Assembly: GCA_002314645.1 (NCBI GenBank)
Contig: DCGS01000087.1
Location: forward strand, 504 to 20,850
Length of the DNA: 20,347 nucleotides
Reading direction: 5' to 3'
From: Ruminococcaceae bacterium UBA1772
GTDB lineage: Bacteria > Bacillota > Clostridia > Oscillospirales > Acutalibacteraceae
Shown here one piece after another: positions 15,280-20,347 of this stretch. Each line of letters opens with the position of its first letter. Positions within the stretch are counted from its first letter, which is position 1. The notes under the pieces are model-generated. The model was not told where the DNA came from. It did not search any database and saw only the letters and a program-made list of their open reading frames with translations. The translations under genes and the position numbers were made by a program.

Positions 15280-16287
15280 ATGAACCTTAAAAGGCAAAAT
15301 TGGATAGATGTTGCGCGTGGAATAGGCATCATATTAGTAATTATTGGTCACTGTCATAGGCCAGATATAATTTTAAAACTGATACAAGCCTTTCATATGC
15401 CATTCTTCTTTATACTATCTGGATACCTATTTTCTCTAAAAGATGATTCTTTTATCAGCAACACAAAGAAACTAGCAAGAAGATACTTAAAGCCTTACTT
15501 TGTTTTAGGAATTACAAACTATTTCATTTGGCTGTTTATCAAATACTTGCAAACTGAAAACCTAAGCAAAATAATTGAATTAGGCCAAAGGTATTTACTT
15601 GGTTTAATATACTCTCGTGGCACCTGGTATTGGATGCCAAATTGTTCTCCAATTTGGTTTTTGACAGCAATTTTTGTAGCATGTATTTTGTTCCGAATAA
15701 TCATTAAACAAAAAGCCTCAATACAGTACATACTAATTCTTTTGAGTTTATTTGGAGCCTTTTTGCTTTGTAGGTTTGAACCATTCAAATTAGTTTGGAA
15801 CATTGACAGTGCCATTTGGGCACAGCCATATATGTTTTTGGGATATAAAATAAAGCAGAAAGAGTACATCTCTAAAATAACAACAAGCAACATTAAAACC
15901 ATTGTTTTGACATTTGTTTTCTTGTCCATTGGACTTCTTGCAGCTCTATTTAACCCTATTGATTTTGTTTCTATGGACTCAATGATTTGTGGGAATTTTA
16001 TCCTTGCTCTTGTAAGTTCTACATCCATTTCAATTGGCATTTTACTTTTCATAAAGAAATATATTCCAAAGTGCAATGTTCTTGAAATATTTGGAAGAAA
16101 CACCATCTACATATTAGGATTCAACTACCTAGCAAACTTTTTAACCTATCAATTATGGGACGTCATTTTCAAAGGAGACAATGTACCGTACGAATGGATT
16201 TTCCAATGCATAATTCAAATTATATTTCTATTTTATGTGTCTCTATTTTTTGACTTTAACAAAAGACGTAAAAAAGAATTATATTAA
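15280..16287 (+). CDS. Membrane acyltransferase (acyltransferase-3 / OafA-like)
   Basis: This 335-residue polytopic membrane protein starts MNLKRQNWIDVARGIGIILV and continues IIGHCHRP, the family signature with the Arg and active-site His of acyltransferase-3 enzymes. FHMPFFFILSGYLFS follows, and about ten hydrophobic segments run to the end. Proteins of this kind move acetyl or other acyl groups onto sugars of surface glycans. The ATG at 15280 is chosen because GGAG lies eight bases before it; an in-frame start at 15217 has no ribosome binding site and adds 21 unrelated residues. It is divergent from the polymer operon and shares its control region, so O-acylation of that polymer is a fair inference. 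It has no SGNH extension, so the acceptor is not indicated. Confidence 0.85.
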   Translation: MNLKRQNWIDVARGIGIILVIIGHCHRPDIILKLIQAFHMPFFFILSGYLFSLKDDSFISNTKKLARRYLKPYFVLGITNYFIWLFIKYLQTENLSKIIELGQRYLLGLIYSRGTWYWMPNCSPIWFLTAIFVACILFRIIIKQKASIQYILILLSLFGAFLLCRFEPFKLVWNIDSAIWAQPYMFLGYKIKQKEYISKITTSNIKTIVLTFVFLSIGLLAALFNPIDFVSMDSMICGNFILALVSSTSISIGILLFIKKYIPKCNVLEIFGRNTIYILGFNYLANFLTYQLWDVIFKGDNVPYEWIFQCIIQIIFLFYVSLFFDFNKRRKKELY

Positions 16288-16317
16288 AAAACCGAGCACT
16301 TAGTGCTCGGTTTTTTT
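16286..16317. terminator. Bidirectional Rho-independent terminator
   Basis: AAAAAA, then CCGAGCAC (16292-16299), loop TTA, GTGCTCGG (16303-16310), then TTTTTTT. The eight-pair stem is perfect and has A-tracts and T-tracts on opposite sides, so it works for both strands. It ends the acyltransferase message (plus) and overlaps the last codon of the secreted repeat protein (minus). Confidence 0.9.
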
Positions 16318-17593
16318 AAATTACTTTTCCGTTTTTAATGTTGTATGTTTTACCACCAGCTATTACTTTACCAGTGAATGTTGAAGCAAATACGCTGTTT
16401 TTAACATAGCGTTTGCCATAACTGTTGGAAGCAATACCTGTCCACTTTCCAGTAAACTTACCACTTTCAATATAAATCCAAGTTGAAGCATAGTAGTCAG
16501 AGTCTGCTGGCATGAAAAGGAGACCTGTTTTGGTATCTGCAAACTTGCCTTTTACAATGTATCTGTAGCCATACTCGTTCTTAGAAAGACCTGTGTATGT
16601 TTCATCATAAAGACCGTTCTTTACATAACGCCAACCATAGTTGTTCTTTGCCATACCAGTGAATTTTTCATCAAACTTACCTTCACTTATATATACCCAT
16701 TTGCTTGGATAAAAGTCTGAAGTAGATGGCATTTTTAGAAGACCTGAAACGTCACTTGCAAACTTTCCATCAACAATATATCTTATTCCATATTCATTCT
16801 TGGAAAGACCTGTGTACGTAGGATCAAAGACGCTGTTTTTTACATAACGCCAGCCATAGCTATTCTTTGCCATACCAGTGAACTCTTGAGTGAATTTACC
16901 TTTTTCAATGTAAAGCCATTCACTTGATCTATAGTCTGATGTTGATGGCATTTTAAGAAGGCCTGTGGTTGTCTCTGCAAAGTACCCGCTCTTTATGTAT
17001 CTGTAGCCATATGAATTCTTTGAAAGGCCAGTATAGGTTGTGTCTATCTTGCCATCTTTAACATAAGCCCAGACAGTATCTACCTTTGCCATGCCCTTGT
17101 AACCAGGTTCTATAAGACCACACTTACAGTAATGGTTTTTGTAGGTATGAGTACTATGACTAGATCTATATGTAAGTTTTTTATTTGTGTCAGTTTTACC
17201 GTTACTGAAGTCCACGTTTACAGTAACTTTTACATCCGCCAAGTCTTCAACGCTGCTACTTACTGTGAATTTTGCAATGATAACTTTTCCCTTTAAATAG
17301 GTTCCACTGTTATTCATATAAGTAACAAACTTTCCATCATTAGAGGCAAGTGTACAACCTGAAATATCAGATGTAATACTTTTCAAGGTTAAAATGCTAC
17401 TGTCGTATGTAAGGGTTCCCGAAGCTCCAACATAACTTCCTGTTGAATTTAAAACAACTTCAAGTGTTCCGCCCTTTGTGGCTATTGTTGGCCCAGTAAA
17501 TGTAACCGTGTCTGCAGCACTTGCAGATAAGCCAAAAGCACATGTTGAAACGAGTAAAACAAGGCTGAATATTATAGATAATATACGTTTCAT
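16316..17593 (-). CDS. Secreted protein with cohesin-like domain and cell-wall-binding-type repeats
   Basis: This 425-residue protein starts with a classical signal peptide: MKRIL, a hydrophobic core to about residue 20, and cleavage near ASAA-D (26-27). Residues 28-135 resemble a cohesin beta-sandwich, with GGTLEVVLN, TLTYDSSILTLKSI and GKVIIAKFTV. A short linker with CKCG (156-159) follows. Residues 168-386 are three 73-residue repeats, and 387-425 a partial unit. The repeats are aromatic- and Gly-rich (YGWRYVKN, YTGLSKNEYG, GKFTxxFTG), like the choline- or wall-binding-type repeats common in surface proteins of gut Clostridia. No LPXTG or membrane anchor is seen, so attachment is probably through the repeats. 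It is monocistronic, with AGGAG in front of the ATG, its own promoter and a terminator. A ligand for the cohesin-like domain is not visible in the window. Confidence 0.8.
   Translation of the reverse strand: MKRILSIIFSLVLLVSTCAFGLSASAADTVTFTGPTIATKGGTLEVVLNSTGSYVGASGTLTYDSSILTLKSITSDISGCTLASNDGKFVTYMNNSGTYLKGKVIIAKFTVSSSVEDLADVKVTVNVDFSNGKTDTNKKLTYRSSHSTHTYKNHYCKCGLIEPGYKGMAKVDTVWAYVKDGKIDTTYTGLSKNSYGYRYIKSGYFAETTTGLLKMPSTSDYRSSEWLYIEKGKFTQEFTGMAKNSYGWRYVKNSVFDPTYTGLSKNEYGIRYIVDGKFASDVSGLLKMPSTSDFYPSKWVYISEGKFDEKFTGMAKNNYGWRYVKNGLYDETYTGLSKNEYGYRYIVKGKFADTKTGLLFMPADSDYYASTWIYIESGKFTGKWTGIASNSYGKRYVKNSVFASTFTGKVIAGGKTYNIKNGKVI
16436..17092 (-). repeat. Three tandem 73-codon repeats in the secreted protein
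   Basis: The units lie at 16874-17092, 16655-16873 and 16436-16654, each 219 bases, so the period is exact. Each has three sub-repeats of 22, 22 and 29 residues: MAKN-YGWRYVKN...YTG, LSKNEYG-RYI-GKFA...G, and LLKMPSTSDY...W-YI--GKF---FTG. A fourth, shortened unit (16319-16435) closes the array. The protein repeats are similar but not identical, pointing to old duplication under selection. Confidence 0.9.
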
Positions 17594-17622
17594 CTTATAC
17601 TCCTAAATTTGTATTCCCTATT

Positions 17623-17650
17623 ATTTTACTAATTACGACAATTATTGCAA
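17623..17650 (-). promoter_or_regulatory. Predicted promoter of the secreted repeat protein
   Basis: On the minus strand TTGCAA (17645-17650), a 16-base spacer and TAAAAT (17623-17628) lie about 30 bases before the ATG at 17593. They fall between the upstream terminator and the gene. Confidence 0.45.
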
Positions 17651-17663
17651 TAGAAAATATTAC

Positions 17664-17699
17664 CAAAAAGAAGCCCCCACACAGTGTGGAGGCTTTTTC
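17664..17699 (-). terminator. Rho-independent terminator of the DUF2971-like gene
   Basis: AGCCCCCACA and TGTGGAGGCT (17672-17694) form a ten-position stem with one mismatch and a three-base loop. On the minus strand it is followed by TCTTTTTGG. It lies directly after the stop at 17707. A T-rich run is also present on the other side, so it could work in both directions. Confidence 0.75.
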
Positions 17700-17706
17700 T
17701 TTATTA

Positions 17707-18516
17707 TTATTTTTCTTCAAATGTGTGCTTACACTTTTGACAAATGGATCTATATTTTACTAGGTCTTCAAAGTGACTTGGTTGAATATCTGGAAGAAAA
17801 TCTATAGGACCAATTCTTTGACTAAATTTCCCTTCAAAGTTTGGACCAGTCGTTATTTTCATTGAGTGTTTGATGTAATCTGGAACTTTAATTGCAATGT
17901 GTTTTACTGGAACCGTTAGGTTGGACCTTATTATAAGACGTGTTTCGTTTTCATATTTCCAGGCACCATTTTTTATGATTCCAGTCATAGACGGTCTTGT
18001 TTCAATGTTTTTAAGTTTGCTTGTGACGTCATTGGATTTATCATTCCAATTGAGGTACTTTTTGTCGTCAGATTTTGAATCTGAAATGTATACAATGTCT
18101 GAGAAAATGAGTTCAAATGGTTCATTTATTTTTCTATATGTTTTAAATTCTGTATATGCATATATTTCTTTGGTCTCTTCAATCCATTTGATCATTTCTT
18201 TTCTTGGAATGGTAAGTCTTACTGCATCCTCCCAAGGAACGCAATAGAGACCCCACATGGCCATGTTTTCTGTAGTGCCATATGAGAAACTAGAAATGTA
18301 TGTGCGCTCCCACATTTCATATGTGCCCTTTCTTGTTCCTTCGTTCTGATCATTTAAAGAAAGAGCTGTTCCAATGGTAAAATGAAACATACCATTTTGA
18401 AGCATATTTCCCACAGCATCTATTGTTGTATAGTGCTGAAACGAATTGTGCTTTTTTGCTTTATTTACAAGGAATTCCTTTAGTTCTTGTTCGGTTTTTA
18501 TATCCTTAAAATCCAT
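17707..18516 (-). CDS. DUF2971-like protein of unknown function
   Basis: This 269-residue soluble protein has the pattern seen in DUF2971 members: a start HYTTIDAVGNMLQNGMFHFT with SLNDQNEG (residues 28-60), then YISSFSYGTTENMAMWGLY (73-91), and later WKYENETRLIIRS, the W-x-x-E-x-E-x-R-(L/I)-I element. A Cys-x-x-Cys pair (259-262) near the end may bind metal. DUF2971 proteins have no agreed function; they occur as isolated accessory genes. The ATG at 18514-18516 has GGAGCAAAATAAT upstream. It has its own promoter and terminator and is divergent from the lipase genes. I can assign no role. Confidence 0.65.
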   Translation of the reverse strand: MDFKDIKTEQELKEFLVNKAKKHNSFQHYTTIDAVGNMLQNGMFHFTIGTALSLNDQNEGTRKGTYEMWERTYISSFSYGTTENMAMWGLYCVPWEDAVRLTIPRKEMIKWIEETKEIYAYTEFKTYRKINEPFELIFSDIVYISDSKSDDKKYLNWNDKSNDVTSKLKNIETRPSMTGIIKNGAWKYENETRLIIRSNLTVPVKHIAIKVPDYIKHSMKITTGPNFEGKFSQRIGPIDFLPDIQPSHFEDLVKYRSICQKCKHTFEEK

Positions 18517-18545
18517 ATTATTTTGCTCCTTAAATTTATGCTTTT

Positions 18546-18574
18546 ATTATAGCTTTTTTGTATACAATTGGCAA
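18546..18574 (-). promoter_or_regulatory. Predicted promoter of the DUF2971-like gene
   Basis: On the minus strand TTGCCA (18569-18574), a 17-base spacer and a perfect TATAAT (18546-18551) lie about 30 bases before the start codon. This is one of the best promoter matches in the window. Confidence 0.65.
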
Positions 18575-18576
18575 CT

Positions 18577-18591
18577 GTGAAGGCATTTCAC
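18577..18591. repeat. Inverted repeat GTGAA-N5-TTCAC beside the -35 box
   Basis: A perfect five-base inverted repeat with a five-base gap begins three bases upstream of the -35 of the DUF2971-like gene, in the divergent control region shared with the lipases. It could be a regulator binding site, though a short motif like this can occur by chance. Confidence 0.3.
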
Positions 18592-18685
18592 TTTACACCT
18601 TTTAATTATGTTATTTATTTGACAAGTGTTTAAATCATTATCAGTTATGTATATTTTATTCTTCTTATTTTATAAGCATCTACAA

Positions 18686-18714
18686 GTGAAACCAAAAGTG
18701 CCTTGTAGTATAAT
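18686..18714 (+). promoter_or_regulatory. Predicted promoter of the lipase pair
   Basis: GTGAAA (18686-18691), a 17-base spacer and a perfect TATAAT (18709-18714) sit 34 bases before the lipase ATG. The -35 matches only four of six positions. Confidence 0.45.
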
Positions 18715-18748
18715 TTTAGATGTTCATTATTTTAAAGGAGATGTCATT

Positions 18749-19930
18749 ATGGCAAACGCACATCCTTATGTATTCGTCCATGGCATGATGGGCTGGGGCG
18801 AAGAAAAGAAACTTTATAAAGTTCTCCCTTATTGGGGAATGGTAACAGGCAGTTACCTCAAAAAAATGAGAGCAAATGGATATGAAGTTTACGCTCCTTC
18901 TGTTTCACCTCTTGGTTCTGCATGGGACAGAGCTTGTGAACTTTATGCTATGCTCACTGGTACAACCGTTGACTACGGTGAAGCTCACGCAAAGAAATAT
19001 GGTCACAACAGATTCGGAATGACTCACACAAAGGCAGTTCTTCCAAATTGGACTCCAGAACGCAGCATTCACCTTCTAGGACACAGCTTTGGTGGTCCAA
19101 CAATGAGAATGTTCATGGAACTTCTTGAATATGGTTCAGAAGAAGAACGTGCTTGTACTCCAGCAGATGAAATTTCACCTCTCTTTGTTGGTGGAAAGGG
19201 TAATCTTGTAAAATCAATCACATCAATTGCTGGTCCTTTTGATGGAATTACATTCCCTCATGCACTTCCATTTACAGTAGATGGAATTCTTACATATGCC
19301 CTTCCTACAGTAGCCTCTATCATTGGAAATGTTGGAACAGGTCATGTATATGACTTCCAAATGGCACACTGGGGAATTACAGCTGTTGAAGATGGCGTTC
19401 GCTACAAGAGAAATATGCTGAACCTTGCTGCAATCAGTAAATGGGCTAAAGCAAAGGATAATGTATTTGCAGACATTCACATTGACAGAGCTCAGGAAAT
19501 AAACGCTAATACACACCTTCCAAATGCTTATTTATTTGCAGTAACAGGAAACGGAACCAAAAAGAATGATCAAGGAAACTGGGTACGTGACAGCATTATG
19601 TTCCCACTCTTTGCTCCATTTGCTGCATCACTTGGCAAGTTTGGCGACCGTACAATTGCAGGTATACAAATTAACGAAGGTTGGAGAATGAACGACGGTA
19701 TTGTTCCAGTTGAATCAGGACTTCATCCAAAGACTGAGCCATGGGTTGACTATGACCCTAAGTCTAAAATACCAGCAAAGAAGAGTGTTTGGCACTCACT
19801 CCCTCTTGTTCCTGGTGACCACGGAACCGTAATTGGTGGATCACTTACATTCATTGGTAAAAAAGGTGCTAAAAGATTTAACAACGCGTATGGTTACTGG
19901 ATGGATTTCCTTGCAAACCTTCCAGATTAA
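18749..19930 (+). CDS. Family I.5/I.6-type lipase (alpha/beta hydrolase), no signal peptide
   Basis: This 393-residue triacylglycerol-lipase-like enzyme resembles staphylococcal and Geobacillus lipases. It has the oxyanion region YVFVHGMMGWG (7-17), the nucleophile elbow GHSFGG with Ser113, NDGIVPV with probable catalytic Asp316, and GDHGTVIG with His358. Asp60, His80 and His86 fall where the family binds zinc, and the segment WDRACELY...GTTVDYGEAHAKKYGH is characteristic. The ATG at 18749 has AAAGGAG eight bases upstream. The predicted protein begins directly with the hydrolase fold and has no secretion signal, unlike the known secreted members. An in-frame GTG at 18626 would add 41 residues with a hydrophobic patch but has no ribosome binding site. 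It should hydrolyse ester bonds of lipids; substrate chain length is unknown. A paralogue follows after 18 bases. Confidence 0.88.
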   Translation: MANAHPYVFVHGMMGWGEEKKLYKVLPYWGMVTGSYLKKMRANGYEVYAPSVSPLGSAWDRACELYAMLTGTTVDYGEAHAKKYGHNRFGMTHTKAVLPNWTPERSIHLLGHSFGGPTMRMFMELLEYGSEEERACTPADEISPLFVGGKGNLVKSITSIAGPFDGITFPHALPFTVDGILTYALPTVASIIGNVGTGHVYDFQMAHWGITAVEDGVRYKRNMLNLAAISKWAKAKDNVFADIHIDRAQEINANTHLPNAYLFAVTGNGTKKNDQGNWVRDSIMFPLFAPFAASLGKFGDRTIAGIQINEGWRMNDGIVPVESGLHPKTEPWVDYDPKSKIPAKKSVWHSLPLVPGDHGTVIGGSLTFIGKKGAKRFNNAYGYWMDFLANLPD

Positions 19931-19948
19931 TATTAAGGAGATAGAAAA

Positions 19949-20347
19949 ATGGAATACAAAAACAAATACCCTTACATCTTCGTTCACGGCATGATGGGCT
20001 GGGGCGAAGAAAACAAACTCTACAACGTTCTCCCTTATTGGGGTATGGTAGCAGGAAACCAAATGAAGCAGCTTCGTGCAGATGGCATTGAGGCATATGC
20101 TCCACAAGTATCACCTATTGGTTCAGCTTGGGACCGTGCATGTGAACTCTATGCACAACTTACTGGTACAACAGTAGACTATGGTGCTGCTCATTCACAA
20201 GAAAAAGGACACAACCGTTTTGGTATGACTTTCTCAAAGGCTCTTGTACCAGGTTGGGGCTCAGAAAAGAAAATCCACCTTCTTGGCCACTCATTTGGTG
20301 GCGCAACAATGCGTATGCTCGTTGAACTTCTTGAGAACGGCTCTGAA
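19949..20347 (+). CDS. Second lipase paralogue, partial at the right edge
   Basis: The first 133 codons of a close paralogue of the preceding lipase; the window ends in frame. It opens MEYKNKYPYIFVHGMMGWG and keeps YWGMVAG, SAWDRACELYAQLTGTTVDY, the zinc-site positions (Asp, His, His) and GHSFGG with the nucleophile Ser. Differences are scattered substitutions, with a 26-base identical run at 18782-18807 and 19988-20013, so the duplication is not very recent but the proteins remain under similar constraint. AAGGAG lies eight bases before the ATG. It also lacks a signal peptide. Catalytic Asp and His lie beyond the edge. Confidence 0.87.
   Translation, partial: MEYKNKYPYIFVHGMMGWGEENKLYNVLPYWGMVAGNQMKQLRADGIEAYAPQVSPIGSAWDRACELYAQLTGTTVDYGAAHSQEKGHNRFGMTFSKALVPGWGSEKKIHLLGHSFGGATMRMLVELLENGSE

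Noticed and set aside
15519..16106. 195-codon minus-strand open frame
   Set aside because: It is antisense to the acyltransferase, whose family motifs are clear; no support for a protein.
16436..17092. CRISPR-like array in the repeat-rich region
   Set aside because: The 219-base units are coding, in frame and encode similar protein modules; there are no short repeats with unique spacers.
18619..18654. Perfect TTGACA at 18619-18624 as lipase promoter
   Set aside because: No good -10 box lies 16-18 bases downstream; nearby TATGTA is 21 bases away. The TATAAT at 18709 fits better.

Overview
The window reads as a low-GC, Gram-positive-type anaerobe, most likely a gut member of the Clostridia (Bacillota). 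The signs are strong GGAGG-type ribosome binding sites, AT-rich intergenic DNA, a BaiCD/enoate-reductase-type flavoenzyme, a family I.5-type lipase pair and a secreted protein with clostridial surface repeats. The genus cannot be fixed from sequence alone.

Layout, left to right. (1) 1-1475, minus strand: the start of a CbiM-CbiQ energy-coupling-factor cobalt/nickel importer. cbiM carries a fused CbiN-like PDGLE segment and has its own promoter. A terminator-like hairpin lies between cbiM and cbiQ. (2) 1568-15097, minus strand: thirteen tightly packed genes read leftward from a promoter region near 15140-15212. In order of transcription they are a HisC-like PLP enzyme, two LicD-family transferases, an octopine/nopaline-dehydrogenase-family enzyme, a TagD-type cytidylyltransferase fused to a Gfo/Idh/MocA-like domain, a Wzm/TagG-like ABC permease, a Wzt/TagH-like ATPase, three GT2 glycosyltransferases, a sirtuin, an ArsC/Spx-like protein and an OYE/2,4-dienoyl-CoA reductase-type enzyme. 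I see no convincing terminator inside this run. (3) 15280-16287, plus strand: a divergent membrane O-acyltransferase, ending at a bidirectional terminator. (4) 16316-17593, minus strand: a secreted protein with a cohesin-like domain and three 73-residue repeats resembling cell-wall or choline-binding repeats. (5) 17707-18516, minus strand: a DUF2971-like protein. (6) 18749 to the right edge, plus strand: two tandem lipase paralogues without signal peptides; the second is cut by the edge.

The most interesting part is the 15097-7852 block. Together the PLP enzyme, opine-dehydrogenase relative, cytidylyltransferase-oxidoreductase fusion, two LicD proteins and ABC exporter look like a route that makes a CDP-activated small molecule, attaches it through a phosphodiester bond to a glycan built by the GT2 enzymes, and exports the product. 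This resembles teichoic-acid or phosphocholine decoration logic, but the usual partners (TarI/TarJ, LicC, TagB/TagF) are not visible and the substituent cannot be named. The neighbouring secreted repeat protein could be a reader of such decorated polymers, but that is speculation. No tRNA, rRNA, CRISPR array or insertion sequence was recognised. No gene-free stretch exceeds 300 bases.
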